A program made the translations under genes and the position numbers. A stretch of 43,234 nt of DNA from Candidatus Zixiibacteriota bacterium. GTDB taxonomy: Bacteria; Zixibacteria; MSB-5A5; UBA10806; 4484-95. The notes beneath the pieces were generated by a model that had not been told where the DNA came from, did no database searches, and worked only from the letters and a program-made list of their open reading frames with translations. The stretch covers positions 1-43,234 of the forward strand of contig JAAEQD010000105.1 of assembly GCA_024231855.1 (NCBI GenBank), in the 5' to 3' direction. This document shows, piece after piece, positions 17,170 through 26,497 of the stretch (position 1 is its first letter; each line of letters starts with the position of its first letter).

Positions 17170-18153
17170 TTGAATAGTGCAGAGAATAACATATATCGAT
17201 TAACATTACTGATTGTGATGCTTCTGCCAATCGTGGGACTTACGCAGGAATTAATCGAGGATCCATATGAGGGGTCCGTTGATAGCGCCGAGATATCATA
17301 TATCATCAGTGGCCGGTATGTTGGGCAGGAGCCACCGACGACCGAGCCGGAGCTGTTCGCTCCGGATATAATCTCTGTCGAGGGCATACAGCATTGTTTC
17401 CCGGCCTTCTCTCCCGATGCCAAAGAGGTGTACTGGACAACTATCACCGAGGGCATCCGGCCCAAAATAATGTTCATGGAGGAGATAGGCGGGCAATGGA
17501 CTTCGCCGGAGGTGGCTCCGTTTTCCGGCGAGTATGGCGATTTCGCGCCGGTGTTCTCTCGTGACGGGCAACGCCTGTATTTCGCCTCCAGCCGCCCCGA
17601 TGGTTACGGTAAGAAAGATATCTGGTACGTGGAGAAATCGATGTTTGGCTGGGGGCAGCCGGAAAACCTCGGCTCGCCGCCCAATTCCGCCGAAAACGAG
17701 ACTCAGCCATCGCTAACAGAGGATGGTACGCTATATTTTGTCAGGACGTTGAAGGGTGTCGAATGGAATCGCGGTATCTTCCGGTCGCGCAATGTCAATG
17801 GCATCTATCTGAAACCAAGGCGCCTCAATAAAATAATCAACACCAAGCACGCCGATATATACCCGTATATAGCCCCCGATGAGAGCTATCTCATGTTCGG
17901 TTCGAACCGCCCGGGCAGCAAGAGCAAGGAAACTGATATCTATATCAGTTTCCGCAAAGATGACGGAAGCTGGACCAAACCGCAAAATATCGGCGAGGCG
18001 GTTAATGACGGCTATTCGGTGTCGTTTCCTTATATCACAATTGATGGGAAATATCTGTTTTTCAACCGGTTCAACGAAAGCAAAACCGACGCTTTCTACT
18101 GGGTGGATAGCGAAATTATTGAGCAATTCGAGATTGAGAATATGCTACGGTAA
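17170..18153 (+). CDS. Exported PD40 (TolB/WD40-like) beta-propeller protein
   Basis: The 327-residue protein starts at TTG (17170), just after a GGGAGGT ribosome binding site. Residues about 8-25 are a signal peptide. The body has at least four PD40 repeats: FPAFSPDAKEVYWTT, APVFSRDGQRLYFASSRPDGYG-K-DIW, PSLTEDGTLYFVRT and PYIAPDESYLMFGSNRPG-K-TDIYIS. PD40 repeats form TolB-like propellers and in Bacteroidota-like bacteria often accompany OmpA domains, which are absent here. No sorting domain is present, so it is probably periplasmic or a lipid-free envelope protein. The specific partner is unknown. Confidence 0.85.
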   Translation: MNSAENNIYRLTLLIVMLLPIVGLTQELIEDPYEGSVDSAEISYIISGRYVGQEPPTTEPELFAPDIISVEGIQHCFPAFSPDAKEVYWTTITEGIRPKIMFMEEIGGQWTSPEVAPFSGEYGDFAPVFSRDGQRLYFASSRPDGYGKKDIWYVEKSMFGWGQPENLGSPPNSAENETQPSLTEDGTLYFVRTLKGVEWNRGIFRSRNVNGIYLKPRRLNKIINTKHADIYPYIAPDESYLMFGSNRPGSKSKETDIYISFRKDDGSWTKPQNIGEAVNDGYSVSFPYITIDGKYLFFNRFNESKTDAFYWVDSEIIEQFEIENMLR

Positions 18154-18156
18154 GTA

Positions 18157-18375
18157 TTATACGTGGTTAGTCTCTTCCACCACAGTTGCAATGGGCTCCT
18201 CAGGCACGATAATCCAGGCCAGGATATAAGCCAGTATACCGGTACCAACCGCTAATACCATCGATACCCATAACAGCCGGACGATTGTCGGGTCGATATC
18301 GAAATACTCGCCGAGGCCGCCGCAGATACCGGCGATCTTGCGGTCATCCAGCGATCTGTATAGTTTCTTCGCCAT
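18157..18375 (-). CDS. PspC domain protein
   Basis: The 72-residue protein is a compact PspC domain: KKLYRSLDDRKIAGICGGLGEYFDIDPTIVRLLWV, then a transmembrane helix (about 36-58) with AYILAWIIVPEE. PspC-family proteins take part in envelope-stress (phage shock) responses in several phyla. No PspA or PspF gene is adjacent. The ATG follows AAGGAGA, and the stop nearly abuts the convergent PD40 gene. Confidence 0.93.
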   Translation of the reverse strand: MAKKLYRSLDDRKIAGICGGLGEYFDIDPTIVRLLWVSMVLAVGTGILAYILAWIIVPEEPIATVVEETNHV

Positions 18376-18398
18376 CGGTTTCTCCTTGAGATAGTTAA

Positions 18399-18487
18399 TT
18401 GTCGGGTGAGGTCACTTGACTTTTTGAGCCACCCGACAAAACATATTTGCCGTCGGGCGCGGCCCTTAATTCGGCTGGGCGCCCGAC
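18399..18487. repeat. Pair of intergenic palindromes (GTCGGG family)
   Basis: TTGTCGGGTG (18399-18408) pairs with CACCCGACAA (18430-18439), the same arms as in the hairpin at 16843-16866. A second palindrome pairs GTCGGGCGC (18452-18460) with GCGCCCGAC (18479-18487). They lie in front of the PspC gene and are non-coding. Confidence 0.75.
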
Positions 18488-18568
18488 AGCAGTATGTTGC
18501 CAAAACTTCTACCTATCTTCTAATACACTTATATACGAGAATTATTCAAAAATGATGCGTAATAACAG

Positions 18569-18961
18569 CTATTTCGCGCAGGAATGCTTGTTATTGGCCC
18601 CTGTCTCGAATTCATCCACCTGACGGGTGACACATCGGCAGAAGCCGTGGAAGATCGCGCAGATACCGCCCATCAGGCAGAAAATCCCCCAGAACAGCGG
18701 TCGGCCAAAGACATGAGCCATCGTCGGTTCTGAATGCGGCAGAAGGAGAATTCCCCAGGTGATTAAATATGCGCCAACTACAATACAGGTGTGGCCAAAT
18801 ACTAAAGTGGGAATCCGTCCCCGGTTAAAAGATAGGTAAATTAAGGAACACCCAACTAAAAATGGTACAAGCCCAGCCATACCGGATGAGCGAACGAACA
18901 AATATATGCTAAAAGCTAATAATAGTATCCCCAAAGCTCCGTTTATCCTGCTGGGTTTCAT
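18569..18961 (-). CDS. Small multi-pass membrane protein of unknown function
   Basis: I do not recognise this 130-residue protein. It has about four hydrophobic segments (residues about 8-26, 29-46, 52-75 and 87-110). The C-terminal cytosolic or periplasmic tail is cysteine-containing (GFCRCVTRQVDEFETGANNKHSCAK). The ATG is preceded by AAAGGA at suitable distance. It follows the GT-C-like gene on the same strand with a short gap. Confidence 0.65.
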   Translation of the reverse strand: MKPSRINGALGILLLAFSIYLFVRSSGMAGLVPFLVGCSLIYLSFNRGRIPTLVFGHTCIVVGAYLITWGILLLPHSEPTMAHVFGRPLFWGIFCLMGGICAIFHGFCRCVTRQVDEFETGANNKHSCAK

Positions 18962-18997
18962 TTACATAATCCTTTCAGTGAAAAATTAATCTCTTAC

Positions 18998-20527
18998 TTA
19001 ATTAACGGCTTCCAGCTCATAAAGTTGCACATTCCGGCCATGGATCATGATTGAATCAACCGGCGTCAGGTTATCTTGGTAGATTTTATATGTGGAAGCA
19101 TACTCTTCGGGAGAAAAACGATTAAACAAATACTTACGGGAAGGCTCCGGTCGGATTTCATCATCGAAAATTATCACCCGTCCGGATTTCAAAGCCTGCG
19201 CGATACGATCATGGTAAGCGGCAATTACATCTTCATTGTCGCCAGGCTCAAGGTACATCATGCAGACAGTCGGGACATGAATGTTTTTATGATACTCATA
19301 AGCCAACCGTATCTGGCTGAAATTAGTGATAACCAGATCATCCTCGGTTAGCTTCAACCTATCGAAAGCCTCGACTCCCTGATAGATATACGAATTGCTT
19401 CTGTTGGACGATGGGATAAATTCGCAGGAGAGATTGACGATGACAAGCATCGCTACCATTATCGATACCAGCCAGTTCGTATATAGCTTCTTCTCGGCCG
19501 ATATGAAGACAAAGACCATCAAGATGACCGCCTGATACAACCAGAAACCATCATCGGTCGGCGCCCACCAGAATGAGAATATGCCATACACGACAACAAG
19601 CGACAACAGAAGCCAGCTAAAGCTATCTGACTTTACTCTCAATTGGACAATGCCCATTATGAACATCCAGATAAGCCCAAGCCAGATGGCCGCGATTACC
19701 GATAAATAAGCAATGGTGGCTATCGATCGCTCACCGGCGTAGAAAATTTGCCTGATTAGATCGCCGCCGAAAAATGTTTTTAGCTTGCCCCAGATCGCAC
19801 CGCTGAAATTAGACGTCCCCAGCGTTCCCCAAGCATCAAGATGTCCGTAGAACGTCAGCCATTTGTAAATCCCATCTATGCTTACAGTTTCAGCCTGAGT
19901 TATTGCGACTATCAAATATATCGCGAAGCCGCCGGCCAAACCGGGGAACGCGTATCTTATTATTTTCGCAAATGACTTATAACGAGTGAAATCATAAATA
20001 AGAATCGGAATTACCGCCAAGGCTACAATCTGATGAAACAATATACCGGCCGCGATAAAAATATATACCTTCATCGAATTAGACCCAGACTTGGGCTTGC
20101 CGATCAGATAATACAAGGCCAGGCATAAAAACATCAAAGCCGGCATATTCACCTCAACCGAGGTAGCGTAATACCAAAAAGAGAACAGAAATCCTGTCAT
20201 AACAGTACCAATGGCCGCCATATATTCGGAAGTTCGATAGCGTATTATCTTAAATACGATCATAAGCGTTATCGCCCCGAAAAGCGAATTGGCCATCGAT
20301 AGAATTTTCATGCTGCCCAGACCGGTAAACGAAAACAGCTTGAAAAACAAAAAACCGAACAGGTGATATAGCAAATGATGAGGGTGAAAAAGATCTCCAC
20401 CATCACGGACCGCTATAGAATAGCTATATGAATCATAGCCCTGATCGTTATTGGGGATAATCATAAAAAATAGCAGCGAGCAGAAAATTATTATCAGCGA
20501 GGTCTTTAAATCAATTCCGGTTCTCAT
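18998..20527 (-). CDS. GT-C-like polytopic membrane protein (probable glycosyltransferase)
   Basis: The roughly 509-residue protein has about ten transmembrane helices through residue 375, then a soluble C-terminal domain (about 385-510). The first extracytoplasmic loop contains NNDQGYDSYSYSIAV and a HPHHLLYHLFG motif, resembling the acidic/His loop of GT-C enzymes that use polyprenyl-phosphate sugars (PMT/ArnT-like). The substrate cannot be told. Its start (ATG 20527, or GTG 20530) lies within the last codons of the ABC-F gene, so the two overlap and are probably translationally coupled. Assignment to GT-C rests on topology and loop pattern only. Confidence 0.65.
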   Translation of the reverse strand: MRTGIDLKTSLIIIFCSLLFFMIIPNNDQGYDSYSYSIAVRDGGDLFHPHHLLYHLFGFLFFKLFSFTGLGSMKILSMANSLFGAITLMIVFKIIRYRTSEYMAAIGTVMTGFLFSFWYYATSVEVNMPALMFLCLALYYLIGKPKSGSNSMKVYIFIAAGILFHQIVALAVIPILIYDFTRYKSFAKIIRYAFPGLAGGFAIYLIVAITQAETVSIDGIYKWLTFYGHLDAWGTLGTSNFSGAIWGKLKTFFGGDLIRQIFYAGERSIATIAYLSVIAAIWLGLIWMFIMGIVQLRVKSDSFSWLLLSLVVVYGIFSFWWAPTDDGFWLYQAVILMVFVFISAEKKLYTNWLVSIMVAMLVIVNLSCEFIPSSNRSNSYIYQGVEAFDRLKLTEDDLVITNFSQIRLAYEYHKNIHVPTVCMMYLEPGDNEDVIAAYHDRIAQALKSGRVIIFDDEIRPEPSRKYLFNRFSPEEYASTYKIYQDNLTPVDSIMIHGRNVQLYELEAVN

Positions 20528-22409
20528 CACTCGTTAAATTATCAAGTTTTTCATATAAAATCAACAATTCTTGTTCGATATCGTCTTTCTCATCCTGCAA
20601 GGTTTTAAGCCTGGTCCAGTCGGAGGCGTACTCGGATGATTCGAGATCATTATAGATTTGCTCAAGTTTTATCTCCAGGGCGTTGATTTCCTCTCGGGCT
20701 TTATTGATAATCAGGGGATTGATCCGTTTGATTTTCGGCTTTGGTAACGGCGTTTGCTTGACAGTTTTTTTCTCTTTGACTTCGGCCAAACGCATCATCT
20801 CGCGTTTTTTCTCCTCAAAATACGAGTAATCGCCCAGATAAGATTTGATACTTTCATTTTCCAGCAGGAAAATCTTTTCGATCACGCTGTCGAGAAAATA
20901 GCGATCATGCGAGACCACCAGAAGTGTGCCGCCATAATCCTCCAACGCGTCCTCCAGCGCCTCCCGTGAAGGTATATCGAGATGGTTGGTCGGCTCATCT
21001 AAAACCAGGAAATTAGGATTCTGAGCCATCAGCAACGCCAGCGCCAGGCGGCTTTGTTGGCCGCCGGAAAAAGTACCGATGATTCGGAAAACGTCTTCGC
21101 CCCGAAACAGGAAGCCGCCCAGGAAATCGCGCAGTTTGCCCTCGGTTAGCTCAGGCAATACCCGGGCTATAACATCGATCACCCGATCACGCGGGTCGAA
21201 TTCGGTTCGGGTTTGGCAATAGTAGCCGATATTTATTTTTTTACCCAATGATATCTCGCCGGCTATCGGTTTGATATTATTCAGAAGCAGTTCGAGAATT
21301 GTCGTCTTACCCGTTCCGTTTTTTCCCAGAAGGCCGATTCGGTCGCCCCGCTCGATAGCCAGGTCGGTCTTTTTCAGTATCGGCTTGGTATCGTAGCTGA
21401 ATTTCACATCATCGAATTTGCAGACAATTCTATCTGATCGGGCCACCTCAGAAAACCGGATGCCGATACTCTTGTCGGCGCCGTGAGGCTTTTCCTTACG
21501 CTTGATCCGGGCCAGTACCTTTCGCCGCGATTGAGCCTGCTTGGTTTTTTGCCCGGCGATATTTTTCTGGATAAATTTCTCGGTGCGGCGGATAAATTCC
21601 TGCTGCTGGATATAGGCCTTGATCTCCTGCTCTTCATTTTTCAGCTTATCATCCAGATAACGGCTGTAATTGCCCTTAAAAACTTTTATATTGGCGGCGT
21701 AGATCTCCCAGATTTTGTCCACAGTCCTATCCAGAAATCGCCTGTCGTGCGAGACTATAATTGCCGAAGCCGGCGATGAACTGATATAATTTTCCAGAAA
21801 TTCGATACCTTCGATATCAAGATGGTTAGACGGCTCATCCAGAAGCATCAACTCGGGATTGGCCACCAGAATCCTGGCTAAAGCCGCCCGGTTTTTTTCG
21901 CCCCCCGATAGAATATCTACTGGTGTATCAAGCATCTGTTTTGGGAATCCCAAGCCAGCGGCAACCTTCTCCACTTTTGATTCCAGGCCGTAGCCTCCGA
22001 GCATCTGGAATGAGTGCAAGGCCTCGCTATAGCGTATCTTGTCGGCATTGGACACCTCCTCGTTGGCCATCCGATGTTCGAGGTCGGCGATTTCCGCCTT
22101 TAAAGATTCCAGTTTTTCCAGGCCGCCCTTGACAAAATCGAAAATACTCAGCCCGATCGTACTGGCGCCATCGAATGAATCGGTGATCGATTGCGGCAGG
22201 TACTTGATATTCAGCCCTCTGACAATATCTATACTGCCCGAATCGGGCTCGGTTAAGCCGCAGATAATCTCCAAAAGAGTGGTCTTGCCGGTGCCGTTGG
22301 CCCCCACAAAACCGATTTTCTCGCCCTTCTTTACCGCCAGCCGCACACTGTCGAGTACGGTTATCGAGGGATACGATTTCGTAATATTTGAGATCGAAGC
22401 AACAATCAT
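20511..22409 (-). CDS. ABC-F family ATPase
   Basis: The 632-residue protein has two ABC cassettes and no membrane domain. Cassette 1 has Walker A GANGTGKTT, signature LSGGEKNR and Walker B LMLLDEPSNHLD. Cassette 2 has GKNGTGKTT, FSGGQQSR and FLVLDEPTNHLD. The linker between them is basic (KNIAGQKTKQAQSRRKVLARIKRK), and the C-terminus (about 560-632) is a Lys/Glu-rich coiled coil as in Uup/YdiF-type members. ABC-F proteins bind the ribosomal E site and relieve stalling or antibiotic block. The subfamily cannot be fixed from motifs alone. No clear ribosome binding site precedes the ATG. Confidence 0.93.
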   Translation of the reverse strand: MIVASISNITKSYPSITVLDSVRLAVKKGEKIGFVGANGTGKTTLLEIICGLTEPDSGSIDIVRGLNIKYLPQSITDSFDGASTIGLSIFDFVKGGLEKLESLKAEIADLEHRMANEEVSNADKIRYSEALHSFQMLGGYGLESKVEKVAAGLGFPKQMLDTPVDILSGGEKNRAALARILVANPELMLLDEPSNHLDIEGIEFLENYISSSPASAIIVSHDRRFLDRTVDKIWEIYAANIKVFKGNYSRYLDDKLKNEEQEIKAYIQQQEFIRRTEKFIQKNIAGQKTKQAQSRRKVLARIKRKEKPHGADKSIGIRFSEVARSDRIVCKFDDVKFSYDTKPILKKTDLAIERGDRIGLLGKNGTGKTTILELLLNNIKPIAGEISLGKKINIGYYCQTRTEFDPRDRVIDVIARVLPELTEGKLRDFLGGFLFRGEDVFRIIGTFSGGQQSRLALALLMAQNPNFLVLDEPTNHLDIPSREALEDALEDYGGTLLVVSHDRYFLDSVIEKIFLLENESIKSYLGDYSYFEEKKREMMRLAEVKEKKTVKQTPLPKPKIKRINPLIINKAREEINALEIKLEQIYNDLESSEYASDWTRLKTLQDEKDDIEQELLILYEKLDNLTSDENRN

Positions 22410-22808
22410 GATGCCAATGTAATGATTTTAGCGATTCAAATCAATAGCTTGCTGAGATCGCGCAAATCATAGGGGTAAATTGCCATCAAGAGCAATATTG
22501 TATTTTTAAGGGCGTGAGGGTCGGATCTATTCCAAAAGCGGACCGACGAAGACATCCCAATGTTGACTTTCCTGATAACTCCGGAATTATATCCGCAAGT
22601 AAGAATACAGTTTAAATTGGCTTAATGGGCGGCCCGGTGTTGCTGAAATATCAAAGAATTTTAACAGATGCCAGAATATATCCGCTTGCGCCCTTATGCA
22701 ACACTGATGTCAATGATTTACTAATATCTGAAAGGTCGATTTAGTTTTGACGATATCAGTTACAAAAGGTTAGCGAACATCAAAGTAATTATTAAGTGGC
22801 CGGCTATC
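22410..22808. other. Divergent intergenic region
   Basis: This 399-base stretch lies between the ABC-F gene (leftward) and the sensor gene (rightward). I see no gene. An imperfect GTCGG/CCGAC hairpin is present at about 22520-22547, and a lone TTGACG at 22747 has no good -10 partner. Confidence 0.5.
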
Positions 22809-24419
22809 ATGAAATCAAAATCCGTTACTAAAAATCGATCCTCCGTAAATCCCGAACATGGAACACGAAAAATCACTCGATTAAAATCTGAGCCTGCCGG
22901 GGCACCGCAGCCTGATATCGAAAATCAGCATACCGCGGATGAGGTGTTGAAATCTTCGTTGAAGATTCATCAATTAATGAGCATATCTTCGGTGGATGAA
23001 ATAATTCAGTTTGGGCTTGAGGAAAGCGTCAGGTTAACGACCAGTAAGATCGGCTATTTCCACTTCGTAAATCCCGATCAAAAAACTATTTCCCTTCAAA
23101 CCTGGTCAGAAAACACATTAAAAACATGCACGGCCGCCGAGAAGGGTATGCATTATCCTATCGATAAGGCCGGTATTTGGGTGGATTGCATTCATCAGAG
23201 GAAACCGGTCATCCATAATAATTATGAAAGCCTTTCACACAAGAAGGGTTTACCGGAAGGTCATGTTAAAGTAATTCGAGACTTGGCCGTGCCTGTATTT
23301 GAAAGCGGTAAAATCGTCGCTGTCATCGGAGTTGGAAATAAGACAAGTGACTATACCGAATTCGATTTAGACCAGGTTTCATTATTGGCTGAAAATACCT
23401 GGAGTATTGTCCAGCGTAAACGGGCGATGGAACACTTAATAGAAAGCGAGGAAAAACATAGAAGGATATTCGAATGCATTCAGGACGGTTATTATGAAAC
23501 GGGAATAAATGGTACGATTATCGAGGTCAGTCCATCATTCGAAATGTTGTTTGGCTATAAAAGAGAAGAACTCATTGGCAACTCGGCTTTAGATCTCTAT
23601 CCACAACCGGAAAGAAGAAAGCAATTAGTTAAGAAAATAAGGAAAATAGGCTGGATTAATGATTTTGAGATTTCCCTAACCGCTAAAAACGGCAACGAAA
23701 TACCGTGTTCGATTACCTCCAGAATTATTACCTCAAAAGACGGTAGGCCTATTAAGATCATTGGCACCATCCGAGATATTACTGAACGAAAGCAAGCCGA
23801 GGAAGCTCTCCTAAAGGAAAAAGCTTTCACCGATACGGTCATGAACAGCATGCCCGGTATCGTTTATGTTTATGATGAAAACTATCAGCTCATTAAGTGG
23901 AATATAAACCACGAAACCAGTACCGGTTTTTCCTCAAATGAGCTGCTAAGGATGAATCCGACGGGTTTCTTTGATGATGAGGAGAAGGATAAAATCATTG
24001 CCGCGACCGATAAGGTTTATGATACGGGGGAAGCCGCGATTGAGGCTGATCTGGTTAACAAAGACGGAACAAAAACTCCTCATTATTTTACCGGCAAACG
24101 GATAATTAAAGACGATAAGAAATACATGCTCGGCGTCGGAATTGATATCACCGCCCGTAAATTAGCCGAAGCCGAGCGCGAAAAACTGATAGCTGACCTT
24201 CAAAAAGCGTTAAAGGAAGTAAAAACCCTTGGCGGTTTATTGCCTATCTGCTCCTATTGTAAAAACGTTCGCGATGACCAAGGCTATTGGACTCAGGTCG
24301 AGGCTTACGTGTCCGAGCATTCCGGAGCTGAGTTCACGCACGGAATTTGTCCCGATTGTCTCGAGGAGCAGCGCGTAATAATTCGTCAAAAACAAGCCGA
24401 TGATCAAGACCAAAGTTAA
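22809..24419 (+). CDS. GAF-PAS-PAS sensor protein with C-terminal Cys4 domain
   Basis: The 536-residue soluble protein has an N-terminal GAF domain of the GAF_2 type (about 62-205: IGYFHFVNPDQKTISLQTWS ... AVPVFESGKIVAVIGVGNK). Two PAS domains follow (about 212-327 with ITERKQAEEAL, and 335-453 with DITARKLAEAE), then a short coiled coil and a C-terminal module at 474-520: LGGLLPICSYCKNVRDD-x-GYW-x-Q-VEAYV ... HGICPDCLEE. The four cysteines (CSYC, CPDC) look like a zinc site. No histidine kinase, GGDEF or HTH output is present, so the Cys4 module is probably the output or interaction part. The same C-terminal signature is common at the end of PAS or receiver proteins in related bacteria. The ATG has a weak ribosome binding site. 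Confidence 0.85.
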   Translation: MKSKSVTKNRSSVNPEHGTRKITRLKSEPAGAPQPDIENQHTADEVLKSSLKIHQLMSISSVDEIIQFGLEESVRLTTSKIGYFHFVNPDQKTISLQTWSENTLKTCTAAEKGMHYPIDKAGIWVDCIHQRKPVIHNNYESLSHKKGLPEGHVKVIRDLAVPVFESGKIVAVIGVGNKTSDYTEFDLDQVSLLAENTWSIVQRKRAMEHLIESEEKHRRIFECIQDGYYETGINGTIIEVSPSFEMLFGYKREELIGNSALDLYPQPERRKQLVKKIRKIGWINDFEISLTAKNGNEIPCSITSRIITSKDGRPIKIIGTIRDITERKQAEEALLKEKAFTDTVMNSMPGIVYVYDENYQLIKWNINHETSTGFSSNELLRMNPTGFFDDEEKDKIIAATDKVYDTGEAAIEADLVNKDGTKTPHYFTGKRIIKDDKKYMLGVGIDITARKLAEAEREKLIADLQKALKEVKTLGGLLPICSYCKNVRDDQGYWTQVEAYVSEHSGAEFTHGICPDCLEEQRVIIRQKQADDQDQS

Positions 24420-24612
24420 GTAATTAAAGAGCGATGATAGTTTGCAATAATAATACTTAAGTATATCATTTTAATATATTGCCCCCGACCACTGATCATT
24501 TCCCGATCTTAACGGAAATACTGAATGATACATTAAAAACAAATCATTTGCCTAAAATCCTGTTTGCTGGTATGTATAAAACCATGATGATGAAGCGCGA
24601 TTGGAACAGGTG

Positions 24613-25782
24613 ATGGATCAAGCTTTAATAACCGAATCGGTTGGCATATTATTTATCCTGGCGGGCAATTGCGCGTTCTGGTTTTACCTTGAAAAAGCAA
24701 CCGGTTGGCGGCTGTTCAATTATCTGCCGCCTCTGATATTTATCTACGTCGTGCCGGCCTTTTTCTCCAATCTCGGCTTAATACCAGGCAAATCGCCGGC
24801 GTATGACTGGATGGGGACAAATTTACTGCCGGTATTCCTGACCTTGCTTCTTCTGGATGTCGATGTCCGAGCAACGATTAAAGTGATGGGCAAGGGCATT
24901 TTCGTGATGCTGGTAGGCTCGCTGGGCGTGATTATCGGCGCGCCGATTGGCTACGCGGTAGTCAAAGGCTGGCTTGATCCGGAGGCCTGGAAAGGATTCG
25001 GCACCCTGGCCGGCTCGTGGATCGGCGGCACCGGCAACATGGCGGCAGTCTCCGAGGGACTCCAGACATCGGGCACGAATTTCGGACTGGCGGTGATTGC
25101 CGATAACGCCGTCTATCTGATCTGGCTGCCGATACTGCTCCAATCGAAAAATCTGGCCGGTTTCTTCCATCGCTTCACCGGCGTTTCCGATGAGCATCTC
25201 GACCGTATGAAAAATGCCGCCGATGATTTAGTGATCGATAAAGGCAAACCGGCCATGCGCCATCTCCTATACCTGATGGCGATCGGATTGGCGGTTGCAT
25301 CGATTGCCGGGATGCTTTCAAAATATATCCCTGAAATTCCGCCGGTACTGTCTTCGGGTACATATAAGATATTGATAGTGACTACTATCGGCCTGGTTTT
25401 ATCATTCTCTCCGGCCCGTAAAATCCCCGGCAGCCATGAACTGGCGATGGCGCTGGTATATCTGTTCGTGGCCAGGATGGGCGCTAAAGCGGTTGTCACC
25501 GGCCTGGCCGGGCAGGCGATACCGTTCGTAGCCGGCGCTTATATCTGGATTTTCATTCATGGCCTGTTTATCCTGGCGGCGGCCCGTATCTTTAAAATTG
25601 ATATTCATACTGCAGCTATCTCCAGCGCGGCCAATATCGGCGGCGCCGCCTCGGCGCCGATTGTGGCGGCTTTCCATGATGAACGCCTGGTACCGGTGAG
25701 CATTCTGATGGCTTTGGTCGGATACGCGGTCGGCAACTATGGCGCGTTTCTGGCAGCCTGGTTGTGCAATTTAGTAGCCTGA
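24613..25782 (+). CDS. DUF819 family membrane protein
   Basis: The product (389 residues from ATG 24613; the frame is open to a TTG at 24601) has about ten to eleven transmembrane helices. It carries the DUF819/YjcL hallmarks LPPLIFIYVVPAFFSNLGLIP, an internal GSWIGGTGNMAAVSE loop and a matching SSAANIGGAASAPIVAAFH loop in the second half. These repeated glycine-rich loops suggest an inverted-repeat transporter fold. The substrate is unknown. The ATG is chosen because a GGA lies seven bases upstream. It has no operon partner. Confidence 0.85.
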   Translation: MDQALITESVGILFILAGNCAFWFYLEKATGWRLFNYLPPLIFIYVVPAFFSNLGLIPGKSPAYDWMGTNLLPVFLTLLLLDVDVRATIKVMGKGIFVMLVGSLGVIIGAPIGYAVVKGWLDPEAWKGFGTLAGSWIGGTGNMAAVSEGLQTSGTNFGLAVIADNAVYLIWLPILLQSKNLAGFFHRFTGVSDEHLDRMKNAADDLVIDKGKPAMRHLLYLMAIGLAVASIAGMLSKYIPEIPPVLSSGTYKILIVTTIGLVLSFSPARKIPGSHELAMALVYLFVARMGAKAVVTGLAGQAIPFVAGAYIWIFIHGLFILAAARIFKIDIHTAAISSAANIGGAASAPIVAAFHDERLVPVSILMALVGYAVGNYGAFLAAWLCNLVA

Positions 25783-25902
25783 TATCTAGTAAAAGCCACA
25801 TGCAATTCGGTAATTAGGGTGATACGATTTTAAATATATTGTCCTGGTACATTGGTTTGATTGACTATAATTCGATAGCGACCTATTGAAATGACCAGGA
25901 TG

Positions 25903-26292
25903 TTAAGGGGATTCTTTTATTCGGCCGGAGTCCCGAGCTTTCTTTTTTGTCTCCATCATCTGAAGCAAAAACCGTCGGAACGCGGCATAGAAGCAATTGT
26001 TTGAGCATTCCTGAAGATCATCTATTTTCGAACAATGATTATCGCATTTGGTTGAATCGGTAAGTTTAATTGGAGTAAGCGGCTCATCGATATAAGCGGC
26101 GAGATCATGAACTTTTACTAATATCGTAGTCCGGCATTCTGGTATATCATGATTAAAATAGTAAAACGACTTCGCCACATCCTTTTTCGAGGTGGTCATG
26201 CCGATAATTTCAAACTTTGGATTATAAATTAGATCGAAAGCCGAAATCGGCTGCCCGCAGGATGAGCATTTCTGGATTATTTCGTCGGTCAT
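25903..26292 (-). CDS. Cysteine-rich small protein, paralogue A
   Basis: I do not recognise this 129-residue protein, but it is clearly paralogous to the product of 31588-31956. Shared features are an N-terminal C-x-x-C (CSSC), a D-L-I-x-N block, G-M, then Y-Y-F-x-x-H and a single C-x-T. A T/S-x-x-C-x-x-H-C-x-K-x-x-D-x-x-E-C-x-x-x-C-x-Y-A-A-x-R-R-F-L block follows near the C-terminus. Seven cysteines and one histidine are conserved between the two, which suggests two metal sites or redox disulfides (inference). The frame is open to a TTG at 26301; the ATG at 26292 is preferred. Confidence 0.72.
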   Translation of the reverse strand: MTDEIIQKCSSCGQPISAFDLIYNPKFEIIGMTTSKKDVAKSFYYFNHDIPECRTTILVKVHDLAAYIDEPLTPIKLTDSTKCDNHCSKIDDLQECSNNCFYAAFRRFLLQMMETKKKARDSGRIKESP

Positions 26293-26497
26293 TTCATTCA
26301 ACTCAATTATAGTTTTATCATGTAGTTACTTGATCGAATGTATAGGCGTCAATCTTAATTTAACCGTCAATTTAATCGGGAAACTTGTTTCATATTGGCT
26401 GAAAATCGAGGAAAATATGGTATTTGCGCCTTTCTATAGGAATTACCCTGATAAATAGTTCGATCAAATATAGTTTGGCGAAGATAATTCAGTAATG

